Assembly: GCF_018398335.1 (NCBI RefSeq)
Contig: NZ_JAHBRX010000002.1
Span: 248,001-312,000, forward strand
Reading direction: 5' to 3'
Origin: Chelatococcus sp. HY11
Lineage (GTDB): Bacteria; Pseudomonadota; Alphaproteobacteria; Rhizobiales; Beijerinckiaceae
Length of the DNA: 64,000 bases
The notes under the pieces are model-generated. The model saw nothing but the letters and a program-made list of their open reading frames with translations. It ran no database searches and was not told the origin of the DNA. Below, piece by piece: positions 43,156 through 52,316 of the stretch. The translations under genes and the position numbers were made by a program. Numbering within the stretch: position 1 is the first letter of the stretch; each line of letters opens with the position of its first letter.

Positions 43156-44136
43156 CTAGGCATTGGTCAGGACGATCTTGCCGATATGTTCGCTCGTTTC
43201 CATCAAGGCATGCGCCTTGGCCGCCTCGGCCAAGGGAAATGTCTTGAAGACCAGCGGTTTGATGCGCCCCTCGGCAATCAGCGGCCACACCCTGGCTTCC
43301 AGCGCCACGGCGATCGCCCCCTTGTCGGCGATGGAGCGGGCACGCAGTGTCGCGCCGATCCAGGTGAGGCGCTTGGTCATCAGCTTGGTGAAGTCAGCCT
43401 CGATCTTCGCCCCGCCCATGAAGGCGATCTGCGCGAGCCGCCCGTCAAAGGCCAGCACGTCGATATTGCGCGGGGTGTAGCTGCCACCGACCATGTCGAG
43501 AATGACATCCACGCCGCGACGGTCGGTCTCCGCCTTCACCCGCGCCACGAAATCCTCGTCGCGGTAGTTGATCGCCACATCCGCGCCGAGATCCTTGCAG
43601 GCAGCGCATTTCTCGGCGCTGCCCGCCGTCGCGAAGACCCGCGCGCCGAAGGCACTCGCCAACTGGATCGCCGTCGTGCCGATGCCGCTCGTGCCGCCAT
43701 GGACGAGGAAACTCTCGCCCGGCTGCAGCTTTGCGCGGTCAAAGACATTGCTCCACACCGTGAAGAAGGTCTCGGGCAGGGCGGCGGCCTCGATCATGGA
43801 GAGGCCACCGGGAACCGGCAGTACCTGGGGTTCCGGCGCAAGGCAATATTCGGCATAACCGCCACCAGCGACCAGTGCGCATACCGCGTCGCCCGGCCGG
43901 AAGCGCCGGCAATCCGGACCAACGGCAACGACCGTGCCAGCACATTCGAGGCCCGGGATGTCCGGCGCGCCGGGCGGCGGCGGATAGCCCCCCTTACGTT
44001 GCACGACATCCGGACGGTTGACGCCGGCCGCCTCGACCCGAATGAGCACCTCGCCGTCGCCCAGCTGGGGCAGGGGGCGCGCCTCGGGTTTCAACACCTC
44101 GGGCGGGCCAAAGCCATCGGTGGCGATCGCTATCAT
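43156..44136 (-). CDS. NAD(P)H quinone oxidoreductase, PIG3-like zinc-free MDR
   Basis: The 326-residue protein has the medium-chain dehydrogenase fold without structural zinc: VLIRVEAAGVNRPDVVQRKGGYPPPPG and DIPGLECAGTVVAVG in the catalytic domain, and VHGGTSGIGTTAIQLASAFG as NADPH site. It resembles PIG3-type quinone reductases. The conserved start is at ATG 44136; a frame open up to 44268 adds an unrelated 44 residues. It lies 148 bases after fdsD on the same strand. Confidence 0.9.
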   Translation of the reverse strand: MIAIATDGFGPPEVLKPEARPLPQLGDGEVLIRVEAAGVNRPDVVQRKGGYPPPPGAPDIPGLECAGTVVAVGPDCRRFRPGDAVCALVAGGGYAEYCLAPEPQVLPVPGGLSMIEAAALPETFFTVWSNVFDRAKLQPGESFLVHGGTSGIGTTAIQLASAFGARVFATAGSAEKCAACKDLGADVAINYRDEDFVARVKAETDRRGVDVILDMVGGSYTPRNIDVLAFDGRLAQIAFMGGAKIEADFTKLMTKRLTWIGATLRARSIADKGAIAVALEARVWPLIAEGRIKPLVFKTFPLAEAAKAHALMETSEHIGKIVLTNA

Positions 44137-44284
44137 GGTCGCGGGCAATGCAACGGTCTCGTACAAAGCGGGGGCTCCGGATTTTTCTGCGAGCTGATGA
44201 TAGAGCCCGCGCCGGGACTTGGCCAAATCTTTGATGGCGAAGTCCTTGGCCGCTCCCAACTCTCTCAAGCCTTGGGATGTCCCC

Positions 44285-44515
44285 TCAGGATCCAGCGGCG
44301 TCCACGGGCTTCAGCATCCGCACGGCGGCGGCGGCGAGGGGATCGAGCGCGGTGGCCGCCCCGTTCCCTTCGAGCTCAATGATCGCGTTGCGCATGCGCG
44401 GTTCCCAGAACAACTGGAGATGCTCGGCAATGGCGGCCGGCGCCGTCTCGGCGCCCTGCGCCTTGAAGAAGGCGGCAATCTGGTTGGCCATGCGGACGAG
44501 CGTATCAGGCGACAT
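44285..44515 (-). CDS. fdsD: Formate dehydrogenase subunit delta
   Basis: The 76-residue protein (MSPDTLVRMANQIAAFFKAQ, later WEPRMRNAIIELEGNG) matches FdsD, the small subunit found only with soluble NAD-dependent molybdenum formate dehydrogenases, where it is needed for cofactor insertion or assembly. The ATG at 44515 overlaps the end of fdhD by 11 bases, and GAGGATGG lies ahead. Alternative ATGs at 44524 and 44536 have poor spacing. Confidence 0.9.
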   Translation of the reverse strand: MSPDTLVRMANQIAAFFKAQGAETAPAAIAEHLQLFWEPRMRNAIIELEGNGAATALDPLAAAAVRMLKPVDAAGS

Positions 44516-45347
44516 CGAATTGGCCATCCTCAGCACGGGCGTCGAGACGCGTGAAATCGATACGGCCCGGGTGCGTCACCACCTCGAAGCCATCCTCCCG
44601 CGCGACGGCGACCAAGGTCATGCCCGCCACCTCGGCGCTGCGGATGGCGAGCGCCGTCGGCGCCGAGACCGCGACGATGACCGGCGCGCCGGCGATCGCG
44701 GCCTTCTGCACCATCTCCACGGAGAGACGGCTTGTAACCATGATGAAACCGGTGGCGGGGTCGATACCCGAACGGGCGAGCGCCCCGACGAGCTTATCGA
44801 GCGCATTGTGCCGGCCGACATCCTCGCGCAGCGTGAGGACGCCCGTCGGCGTGGCGAAGGCGGCGCCATGAACGGCGCGGGTGGCGCGGTTAAGCACCTG
44901 GGCCTTGGGCAGACGGCGCAGTGCGTTGGCGATCACATCCGCCTTCACGCGCCGACCGTCGGGCGCGAGCGCGGGGAGGGGGCGCATGGCCTCGGCCAGG
45001 CTCTCGATGCCGCACAGGCCGCAACCCACCGGACCGGCCATCGCCCGCCGGCGGCTGACGAAGGCCGTGCCGCGCGGCGATGCGAGCCGCATTTGGATGT
45101 CGAGCCCGAGTTCCGTCTCCACGACAGCGATGTGTTCGATCTCGGAGGCCGCGGTGACGATACCCTCCGTCAGGCTGAACCCGATGGCGAAATCCTCGAG
45201 GTCGCGCGGGGTCGCCATCATCACGGCCTGGGTGCTGCCACCATAGGTCAAGGCGATCGCCGTCTCCTCGGCCACCTCTCGCTCAGCGTCTCTCGCGATG
45301 CCGTCGTGCCATCGCACCACAGCGCGCATCTGCGTCGGTGCAACCAC
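44505..45347 (-). CDS. fdhD: Formate dehydrogenase accessory sulfurtransferase
   Basis: The 280-residue protein has the FdhD sulfur-carrying Cys109-x-x-Cys112 (VGCGLCGIES) and DFAIGFSLTEGIV, VGRHNALDKL. It delivers sulfur to the bis-MGD molybdenum cofactor of formate dehydrogenase before insertion (FdsC in this operon type). The start is a GTG with GGAG nine bases ahead; it lies seven bases after fdsA. Confidence 0.93.
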   Translation of the reverse strand: MVAPTQMRAVVRWHDGIARDAEREVAEETAIALTYGGSTQAVMMATPRDLEDFAIGFSLTEGIVTAASEIEHIAVVETELGLDIQMRLASPRGTAFVSRRRAMAGPVGCGLCGIESLAEAMRPLPALAPDGRRVKADVIANALRRLPKAQVLNRATRAVHGAAFATPTGVLTLREDVGRHNALDKLVGALARSGIDPATGFIMVTSRLSVEMVQKAAIAGAPVIVAVSAPTALAIRSAEVAGMTLVAVAREDGFEVVTHPGRIDFTRLDARAEDGQFDVA

Positions 45348-45353
45348 GTCCCG

Positions 45354-48233
45354 CTACTCCGCTGCATCCAGCCGGTGCGTGATGCGGCGGCTCTGGGCCG
45401 CATGCTCGCTATAGCTTTGTTGCCAGTCACTCGGCCCGTTCGAGGGCATGACCTCCACGGCCGTGACCTTGTACTCCGGGCAATTGGTAGCCCAGTCGGA
45501 ATAGTCTGACGTGACCACATTGGCCTGCGTCAAGGGATGATGGAAGGTCGTATAGACAACGCCCGGCGCCACGCGGTCGGTGATCGTCGCGCGCAGTGCC
45601 GTCTCGCCAGCCCGGCTTGCGAGCCGCACGAAATCACCCTCGCGGATGCCGCGGTTCTCGGCGTCATGCGGGTGGATCTCCAGCAGGTCCTCCTCATGCC
45701 AGATCACGTTCGCGGTACGACGCGTCTGCGCCCCGACGTTGTACTGGCTGAGGATGCGCCCGGTGGTGAGCAGCAGCGGAAAGCGTGGACCGGTCTTCTC
45801 GTCCGTCGCCAGATATTCGGTGATCATGAACAAGCCCTGGCCACGCACGAAGCCGGCCGCGTGCATCACGGGCGTGCCCTCCGGCGCCTTGTCGTTGCAG
45901 GGCCATTGCACGGAGCCGAGCGCCTCGAGCTTGGCGTAAGAGACACCAGCGAAACTCGGCGTCGTCGCGGCGATCTCGTCCATGATCTCGCCGGGGTGCG
46001 TATAAGTCCACGACAGTCCCATCGCCTGCGCGAGGCGCTGGGTCACCTCCCAGTCCGCATAGCCGTTCTTCGGCGTCATCACCTTGCGCACGCGCTGGAT
46101 GCGCCGCTCCGCGTTGGTGAAGGTGCCGTCCTTCTCCAGGAAGGTCGAGCCCGGCAGGAAGACATGTGCGTAGTTGGCCGTCTCGTTCAGGAAGAGATCA
46201 TGGACCACCACGCATTCCATGGCGCTAAGGCCCGCGGTGACATGATGCGTGTTGGGATCGGACTGGACGATATCCTCCCCCTGGACGTAGAGGCCCTTGA
46301 ACGAGCCGTCGAGCGCGGCATCGAACATGTTCGGGATCCGGAGACCCGGCTCGTTGTCGAGCTTGACGCCCCAAAGCTTCTCGAAGATGTCGCGCGTGGC
46401 GTCGTCCGAGATGTGGCGATAGCCGGGCAGCTCGTGGGGGAACGAGCCCATGTCGCAGGAGCCCTGGACGTTGTTCTGGCCCCGCAGCGGGTTCACGCCC
46501 ACGCCGGGCCGGCCGAGGTTGCCCGTCGCCATGGCGAGATTGGCGATCGCCATCACGGTGGTCGAGCCCTGGCTGTGCTCGGTGACCCCCAGGCCGTAAT
46601 AGATCGCGCCATTGCCGCCGGTCGCGTAAAGCCGCGCGGCGCCACGGATGGTGTCGGCCGGCACGCCGGAGATCGCCTCCACGGCCTCGGGACTGTTGCG
46701 CGCCTCGGCGACGAAGGACGCCCAATGCTCGAAGGCGCTCCAGTCGCAGCGCTCCCGCACAAAGGCTTCATCGAAGAGGCCTTCGGTGACAATCACATGG
46801 GCGATCGCCGTCAGCACCGCGACATTGGTGCCGGGCTTCAGCGGCAGATGATAAGCGGCCTCCACATGCGGGGTGCGCACGAGATCGATGCGGCGCGGGT
46901 CGATAACGATGAGCTTCGCGCCTTCCCGCAGGCGCCTCTTGAGCCGAGAGCCGAAAACCGGATGGCCATCGGTCGGATTGGCGCCGATCACCATGACGAT
47001 GTCGCTGTGCTCGACGGAATCGAAATCCTGGGTGCCGGCCGATGTGCCGAAGGCCGTCTTCAGGCCGTAGCCGGTAGGCGAATGGCAAACCCGGGCGCAG
47101 GTGTCGACATTGTTATTGCCGAAGCCGGCGCGCACCAGCTTCTGGACGAGATAGGTCTCCTCATTGGTGCAGCGAGAGGAGGTGATCCCGCCGACCGAGG
47201 CCCGGCCGTAAGTCGTCTGGATGCGGCGGAATTCGCTTGCCACATGCGTCAATGCCTCATCCCAGCTCACCTCGCGCCAGGGATCGGTGATCTTTTCGCG
47301 GATCATCGGGTTGAGGATGCGGTCGCGGTGCGTGGTGTAGCCCCAGGCAAAGCGTCCCTTGACGCAGGAATGGCCGCGATTGGCCTTGCCGTCTTTCCAG
47401 GGCACCATGCGCACCACTTCCTCGCCGCGCATCTCGGCCTTGAAGGTGCAGCCGACGCCGCAATAGGCGCAAGTCGTCACCACCGAATGCTCGGGCTGGC
47501 CGATCGCTATGACGGACTTCTCGGTCAAGGTCGCCGTCGGGCAGGCCTGCACGCAGGCGCCGCAGGACACGCATTCGGAACCGAGGAAGCTCTCATGCAT
47601 GCCGGGTGACACCCGGCTGTCAAAGCCGCGCCCCTCGATCGTCAGGGCGAAGGTGCCCTGCACCTCCTCACAAGCCCGCACACAGCGCGAGCAGACGATG
47701 CATTTCGAGGGATCGTAGGTGAAATAGGGGTTGGACTCATCCTTGGGCAGGAAGCGGTCGTTGACCGCGCCGGCGCGGCTCGCGATCACATGGTTCTCGC
47801 CCTCGTAGCCGTAGCGAACCTCGCGCAGGCCCACCGCCCCGGCCATGTCCTGCAACTCGCAATCGCCATTGGCCGCGCAGGTCAGGCAATCGAGCGGGTG
47901 GTCGGAGATATAGAGCTCCATCACCCCCTTGCGGATCTGCGCCAAGCGCTCGGTCTGGGTGCGCACAACCATGCCGGATGCCACCGGCGTGGTGCAGGAG
48001 GCCGGCGTTCCGCGCATCCCATCGACCTCAACGAGGCACATGCGGCAGGAGCCAAAGGCATCGACCATGTCGGTCGCGCAGAGCTTCGGGATCTGCGTCC
48101 CCATCTCCATCGCCGCGCGCATGATCGAAGTGCCGACCGGAACCTCGACGCTGCGTCCATCGATGGTGAGACTGACCGTGGCCTCCGAACGCGCGGCGGG
48201 CGTGCCGTAGTCGGTTTCGGGGACGAGGGTCAT
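45354..48233 (-). CDS. fdsA: NAD-dependent formate dehydrogenase subunit alpha
   Basis: The 959-residue subunit oxidises formate to CO2. From the N-terminus: a 2Fe-2S domain with Cys52, 63, 66 and 80; a His/Cys 4Fe-4S site with His112 and Cys116, 119, 125; two ferredoxin 4Fe-4S motifs (178/181/184/188 and 221/224/227/231); a 4Fe-4S next to the active site (255, 258, 262, 290); then the bis-MGD domain. The molybdenum ligand is Cys383 in RVCHSPTG, not selenocysteine. All ligands are present. It lies after fdsB with a repeat in the spacer. Confidence 0.95.
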   Translation of the reverse strand: MTLVPETDYGTPAARSEATVSLTIDGRSVEVPVGTSIMRAAMEMGTQIPKLCATDMVDAFGSCRMCLVEVDGMRGTPASCTTPVASGMVVRTQTERLAQIRKGVMELYISDHPLDCLTCAANGDCELQDMAGAVGLREVRYGYEGENHVIASRAGAVNDRFLPKDESNPYFTYDPSKCIVCSRCVRACEEVQGTFALTIEGRGFDSRVSPGMHESFLGSECVSCGACVQACPTATLTEKSVIAIGQPEHSVVTTCAYCGVGCTFKAEMRGEEVVRMVPWKDGKANRGHSCVKGRFAWGYTTHRDRILNPMIREKITDPWREVSWDEALTHVASEFRRIQTTYGRASVGGITSSRCTNEETYLVQKLVRAGFGNNNVDTCARVCHSPTGYGLKTAFGTSAGTQDFDSVEHSDIVMVIGANPTDGHPVFGSRLKRRLREGAKLIVIDPRRIDLVRTPHVEAAYHLPLKPGTNVAVLTAIAHVIVTEGLFDEAFVRERCDWSAFEHWASFVAEARNSPEAVEAISGVPADTIRGAARLYATGGNGAIYYGLGVTEHSQGSTTVMAIANLAMATGNLGRPGVGVNPLRGQNNVQGSCDMGSFPHELPGYRHISDDATRDIFEKLWGVKLDNEPGLRIPNMFDAALDGSFKGLYVQGEDIVQSDPNTHHVTAGLSAMECVVVHDLFLNETANYAHVFLPGSTFLEKDGTFTNAERRIQRVRKVMTPKNGYADWEVTQRLAQAMGLSWTYTHPGEIMDEIAATTPSFAGVSYAKLEALGSVQWPCNDKAPEGTPVMHAAGFVRGQGLFMITEYLATDEKTGPRFPLLLTTGRILSQYNVGAQTRRTANVIWHEEDLLEIHPHDAENRGIREGDFVRLASRAGETALRATITDRVAPGVVYTTFHHPLTQANVVTSDYSDWATNCPEYKVTAVEVMPSNGPSDWQQSYSEHAAQSRRITHRLDAAE

Positions 48234-48266
48234 GGCCGTTGCTCCACGGATATCTTATGCTCTGCC

Positions 48267-48353
48267 GTCATGGCCGGGCTTGTCCCGGCCATCTCGATCG
48301 GAGAAGCGTTGTGACCTTCAAGTCGGGATGGCCGGGACAAGCCCGGCCATGAC
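48267..48353. repeat. GTCATGGCCGGG palindrome with 27-bp perfect arms inside the fds operon
   Basis: Arms 48267-48293 and 48327-48353 are perfect inverse copies over 27 bases with a 33-base loop; each arm can also fold on itself (CCGGGCTTGTCCCGG). It fills most of the 130-bp spacer between fdsB and fdsA. A related but less perfect copy is at 35741-35823. Confidence 0.85.
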
Positions 48354-48363
48354 ATTGCGCCGC

Positions 48364-50073
48364 TCATTCCGCCGCCTCCATCCTGCCACCAGGCGGAAAA
48401 ATGCCGAAATCTTGCGGGAAATGGGTCAGCGCGCTCATCACGGGGTAGGGCGTGAAGCCTCCGAGCGCGCAGAGCGAGCCGAATTTCATGGTCTCGCAGA
48501 GATCGGCGAGGAGCGTCGCATTCGCCTCGACATCGCGCCCGGCGATGATGAGATCCACCACCTCGACGCCACGGGTCGAGCCGATGCGGCAGGGGGTGCA
48601 CTTGCCGCAGCTCTCGATGGCACAGAATTCCATCGCGAAGCGCGCCTGCCGCGCCATCTCCACGGTGTCGTCGAAGACGACGATGCCGCCATGGCCGATC
48701 AGCCCGTCGCGCGCGGCGAAGGCCTCATAGTCGAAGGGCGTGTCGAACAGGGCAGGGGGGAAATAGGCGCCGAGCGGCCCGCCGACCTGCGCGGCCTTGA
48801 TGGGCCGGCCCGTGGCCGTGCCGCCCCCGATGTCCTCGACCAATTCGCCGAGGCTCACGCCGAAACCGGTTTCGAACAGCCCGCCGTGCCGGACATTGCC
48901 CGCGAGCTGGGCCGCCATGGTCCCGCGCGAGCGGCCGAAGCCCACAGCCGCGTAGGCAGCCGCGCCTTCCGCCAGGATGAACGGTACCGAGGCGAGCGTG
49001 AGCAGGTTGTTGATGACGGTCGGCGCGCCGAAGAGCCCCTTGATGGCGGGTAGTGGCGGCTTGGCCCGCACCTGCCCGCGCCGGCCCTCGATCGATTCGA
49101 GGAGCGCCGTTTCCTCGCCGCAGACATAGGCGCCGGCACCGATCCTGAGCTCGACGGTGAAGGCGCGCCCGGAGCCGAGAATGTCATCGCCGAGAAGGCC
49201 AGCACTCTCGGCGATGGCCAAGGCCTTCGCCATCACGTCGTTGGCATGGGGATATTCCGAGCGGCTGTAGATATAGCCGTGGCTGGCACCCACCGCGAAC
49301 CCGGCGATGATCATGCCCTCGATGAGCACGAAGGGGTCGCCCTCCATCAGCATGCGGTCGGCGAAGGTGCCGCTGTCGCCCTCATCGGCGTTGGTGACGA
49401 CGAATTTGCGCGGGCCGTCCGCTGCGAGCACGGTCTTCCACTTGATGCCCGTGGGAAAGCCCGCGCCGCCGCGCCCACGCAGGCCCGATTGCGTCACGTG
49501 GTCGACGATTGCTTCCGGCGTCAGCGCCAAGGCAGCCGCAAGTCCTTTCAGACCGCCTGCCGCTCTGTAGTCCTCCAGAGATAGCGGATCGACCACGCCG
49601 CAACGCGCGAAGGTGAAGCGTGTCTGGCGCTTGAGAAAGGGAATGTCCTCGGTCAGGCCAAGGTATAGGGGATGCGCGGTGAAAGGCGCGGCCGCCCGAT
49701 CCCTCCCCTCCAGGGGAGAGTGGATCCGCGCGGAGCTCGGAGACGGGTGGGGTTCTTCGGGAGAGGGCCCAGCCCCACCCCCTCCGTTGCGCGCGGGCCC
49801 CTCCCCCTGAGGGAAGGGATCGGCCGGCGCGCTCGCCAGACCCGCTACCAGCCCCGGAACGTCCGCCGGCGCCACTGGCCCGAAAGCGACCCGGCCGGCC
49901 GGCGTTTCCACCTCGATGAGCGGCTCCAGCCAGTAGAGGCCGCGCGAGCCGTTGCGGACGAGCGTGATGGCAAGGCCCTGCTTGCCGGCCTCGGCGGCGA
50001 TCGCTGCGGCCACCTCATCCGCGCCGACCGCCAGCGCACCCGAATCGCCAGGAACGAATATCCGCACCGTCAT
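48364..50073 (-). CDS. fdsB: NAD-dependent formate dehydrogenase subunit beta, with inserted repeat peptide
   Basis: The 569-residue subunit carries FMN and a 4Fe-4S cluster and reduces NAD+. An N-terminal thioredoxin-like part (1-80) is followed by the NuoF-like core from about 134: LRGRGGAGFPTGIKW for FMN, GAYVCGEETALLESIEG for NAD, and ESCGKCTPCRIGSTRG plus a later Cys for the cluster. Residues 85-127 are Pro/Gly/Ser-rich, are encoded by a palindromic repeat with 9-bp inverted ends, and seem foreign to the family. The frame stays open. Start at 50073 overlaps fdsG. Confidence 0.93.
   Translation of the reverse strand: MTVRIFVPGDSGALAVGADEVAAAIAAEAGKQGLAITLVRNGSRGLYWLEPLIEVETPAGRVAFGPVAPADVPGLVAGLASAPADPFPQGEGPARNGGGGAGPSPEEPHPSPSSARIHSPLEGRDRAAAPFTAHPLYLGLTEDIPFLKRQTRFTFARCGVVDPLSLEDYRAAGGLKGLAAALALTPEAIVDHVTQSGLRGRGGAGFPTGIKWKTVLAADGPRKFVVTNADEGDSGTFADRMLMEGDPFVLIEGMIIAGFAVGASHGYIYSRSEYPHANDVMAKALAIAESAGLLGDDILGSGRAFTVELRIGAGAYVCGEETALLESIEGRRGQVRAKPPLPAIKGLFGAPTVINNLLTLASVPFILAEGAAAYAAVGFGRSRGTMAAQLAGNVRHGGLFETGFGVSLGELVEDIGGGTATGRPIKAAQVGGPLGAYFPPALFDTPFDYEAFAARDGLIGHGGIVVFDDTVEMARQARFAMEFCAIESCGKCTPCRIGSTRGVEVVDLIIAGRDVEANATLLADLCETMKFGSLCALGGFTPYPVMSALTHFPQDFGIFPPGGRMEAAE
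49696..49823. repeat. REP-like palindromic element embedded in fdsB
   Basis: CCGATCCCT (49696-49704) and AGGGATCGG (49815-49823) are perfect inverted ends. Inside lie two CCCTCCCC/GGGGAGAG-type hairpins and the pair GGGTGGGG and CCCCACCC, the same plan as the repeats at 25084 and 35575. It is read through in frame as part of fdsB. Confidence 0.75.
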
Positions 50074-50585
50074 GCCTCCACCTCGGCGACCAGGGCGCGA
50101 GCCTTTGCCGCGTCGAGGCGACCGACGACCCGCCCGTCGACCATGGCGGCCGGAGCGACAGCGCAAAGGCCGAGGCAATAGACCGGCTCAAGGGTCACCC
50201 GGCCATCAGCGGTCGTTTCCCCCATAGTAATGCCGAGCCCGGCTTCCACCAGGCTTTCGACATGGTTGCCGCCCATCGATTGACACGCCTCCGCGCGGCA
50301 CAGCTTCACAACGTGTCGTCCCGCCGGCTGGCTGCGGAAATCATGGTAAAACGTGACCACGCCGTGGATTTCGGCGCGTGAGCGGTTGAGCTTGTCCGCC
50401 AGGATGGGCACCGCCGCCTGGGGAATGTATCCGAACGCGGACTGGACCGCGTGGAGGATGGGTAGAGCTGCGCCCTCGACGCCCTCGAAACGGGCGATGA
50501 TCGTCAACATCTCATCGCGCTGCGCGCCACTCAGATCCTTCGGCTTGACCGCGGAACGGCCTTCCCCGTGGCGCGACTGAGACAT
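50070..50585 (-). CDS. fdsG: NAD-dependent formate dehydrogenase subunit gamma
   Basis: The 171-residue NuoE-like subunit binds one 2Fe-2S cluster through Cys96, Cys101, Cys137 and Cys141 (LCRAEACQSMGG and YCLGLCAVAPA). It passes electrons beside the beta subunit. The conserved fold starts near residue 20 of the reading from ATG 50585; GGGGAGG lies 12 bases ahead. It is the first gene of the operon and overlaps fdsB by ATGA. Confidence 0.94.
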   Translation of the reverse strand: MSQSRHGEGRSAVKPKDLSGAQRDEMLTIIARFEGVEGAALPILHAVQSAFGYIPQAAVPILADKLNRSRAEIHGVVTFYHDFRSQPAGRHVVKLCRAEACQSMGGNHVESLVEAGLGITMGETTADGRVTLEPVYCLGLCAVAPAAMVDGRVVGRLDAAKARALVAEVEA

Positions 50586-50919
50586 GATGAACCGTAACCT
50601 CCCCTGGATCCCGCCTAAGTTTGGATCCCGCACTGAATCTTCTACTATCATTCTAAAGTAAGAGGGCAAGCCTGACCAATCCGCGAAGGAGCAAATGCGA
50701 CCTGAAGCCGCTGGTAGTCCGGCCGATCGCGATATCTCTCGCCGGCTCAACGCGTTACACGCGTCACACTCTGCGCATGCCGCGACATTTCCGGCCCCGC
50801 AAGCGGGAACTCGGCCGTTCACCCGTTGTTTTCGCTGACATCCGCTTCTTCATCGTCCAGAATTGGCGGCACCTGGGGAAAGCGGTCCCGGAACATCGAT
50901 TGTCTGCCGAGGAGCCATC
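50586..50919. other. Divergent spacer between fds and mat operons
   Basis: The 334-bp gap holds no gene. Near fdsG the ten bases TGGATCCCGC occur twice, at 50605-50614 and 50622-50631, with a 17-bp period, and an AT-rich patch follows (50634-50662) that may hold the fds promoter. The mat promoter should lie in the right half, but I see no clear boxes. Confidence 0.5.
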
Positions 50920-52278
50920 ATGCCGACGTCGTTCTTCAACGACCTGTTGCAAACGCTGACCAACCGGGGCCGCACATTCCTTGGCCTTCCGCCGGATCCG
51001 GCACTGACGGCCGATCCGAGCGCACTCGCGGAGCAGCTGCTTTCGGAGCGCGGCGAGGCATCGGGTGTGGCGCTGGCCCAAACCTTGCTCGAGAGCTATG
51101 CCGCCGCGTCACCGGAGGTGCGGCTTGGTTTTCTGCGCGTCCTGGCCGAGCGTTTCGGCGCCGATCGCGCCAAACTCGACCGGGCGCTGGAAGCCTTCCG
51201 AGCCAATCCGGACGACGATACCATTCATGGCCTCCACAACGCGGCGGAGGCCCGGCGGCAGGAACTCATCCGCCGGCTCAACCTGGCGCCCGGCGGCACG
51301 GCGGCCCTCGTCAGGATGCGCGAGGACATTCTCGAGCATCTGCGGGACGAGCCGGCGCTCAGATCCGTCGACAGCGATTTCCGGCATCTCTTCTCGTCGT
51401 GGTTCAACCGCGGCTTCCTGGTGCTGCGGCCGATCGAGTGGAGTTCGCCGGCGCATATCCTCGAGAAGATCATCCGCTATGAAGCCGTGCACGCGATCAG
51501 CGACTGGGATGACCTGCGCGGACGCCTCGAGCCGGCGGACAGGCGCTGCTTTGCCTTCTTCCACCCTCAGCTCGGCGATGAGCCGCTGATCTTCGTCGAA
51601 GTCGCGTTGACGCGTGAGATCCCGGGGGCGATCGCGCCGCTTCTTGCCCAGAAGCGTCAGCCGATCCGCGCCGAGGAGGCGACGACGGCGGTGTTCTATT
51701 CCATCTCCAACACCCAGAAGGGCCTTGCCGCCATCTCCTTCGGGCATTTCCTGATCAAGCAGGTGGTTCAGGACCTGAAGCGCGATCTTCCCAATCTCAA
51801 GACGTTCGTGACCCTCTCACCGGTTCCGGGCTTCGCCGGCTGGCTGAACCGCGAACGCCAGGCAGAGGTTTCCGACGTGCTCGACGAGGGGGACAAGGCG
51901 GTGCTCGCCGCCCTCGACGAACCCGGCTGGCATGAGGACAAGGACAAGTTGCCCGCCCTGCGCAAAGTGATGCTGCAGGTCGCCGCCCATTATTTCCTGA
52001 AGGCCAAGAGCGCACGGGGCACACCTGTCGACCCGGTCGCGCGCTTTCACCTCGGAAACGGCGCACGGCTGGAAAAACTCGACTTCCTTGGCGATCCCTC
52101 GCCCAAGGGGCTGAAACAGTCCCACGGACTGATGGTGAACTACCTTTATGCCCTTGACGATATCGAAGCCAACCACGAAGCCTATGCGCGCGCCGGCGAC
52201 ATCATCGCCGCGCCCGCCATTCGCAAGCTCCTCAAGGCCGACAAGCCGCAACGGGCGCTCGCCATGGTGACGGACTGA
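50920..52278 (+). CDS. matA: Malonyl-CoA decarboxylase
   Basis: The 452-residue protein has the two-domain malonyl-CoA decarboxylase layout: a helical N-terminal half (1-150) and a GNAT-like catalytic half with DLRGRLEPADRRCFAFFHPQL, FVTLSPVPGFAGWL, and the active-site region FHLGNGARLEKLDFLGDPSPKGL followed by QSHGLMVNYLY. It turns malonyl-CoA into acetyl-CoA and CO2. GAGGAG lies just ahead of ATG 50920. Malonyl-CoA synthetase follows after 38 bases, so the pair degrades malonate. Confidence 0.94.
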   Translation: MPTSFFNDLLQTLTNRGRTFLGLPPDPALTADPSALAEQLLSERGEASGVALAQTLLESYAAASPEVRLGFLRVLAERFGADRAKLDRALEAFRANPDDDTIHGLHNAAEARRQELIRRLNLAPGGTAALVRMREDILEHLRDEPALRSVDSDFRHLFSSWFNRGFLVLRPIEWSSPAHILEKIIRYEAVHAISDWDDLRGRLEPADRRCFAFFHPQLGDEPLIFVEVALTREIPGAIAPLLAQKRQPIRAEEATTAVFYSISNTQKGLAAISFGHFLIKQVVQDLKRDLPNLKTFVTLSPVPGFAGWLNRERQAEVSDVLDEGDKAVLAALDEPGWHEDKDKLPALRKVMLQVAAHYFLKAKSARGTPVDPVARFHLGNGARLEKLDFLGDPSPKGLKQSHGLMVNYLYALDDIEANHEAYARAGDIIAAPAIRKLLKADKPQRALAMVTD

Positions 52279-52316
52279 GGCTGTCAAAACAATAAAAGCG
52301 ATCGGAGCTTACGCCT

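Noticed and set aside
47080-47090. Selenocysteine in formate dehydrogenase alpha
   Set aside because: The active-site codon is a cysteine codon (Cys383); no in-frame TGA is present.
45537-47609. A 690-codon open frame antisense to fdsA
   Set aside because: fdsA has all its cluster ligands on the other strand; the antisense product has no recognisable domain.
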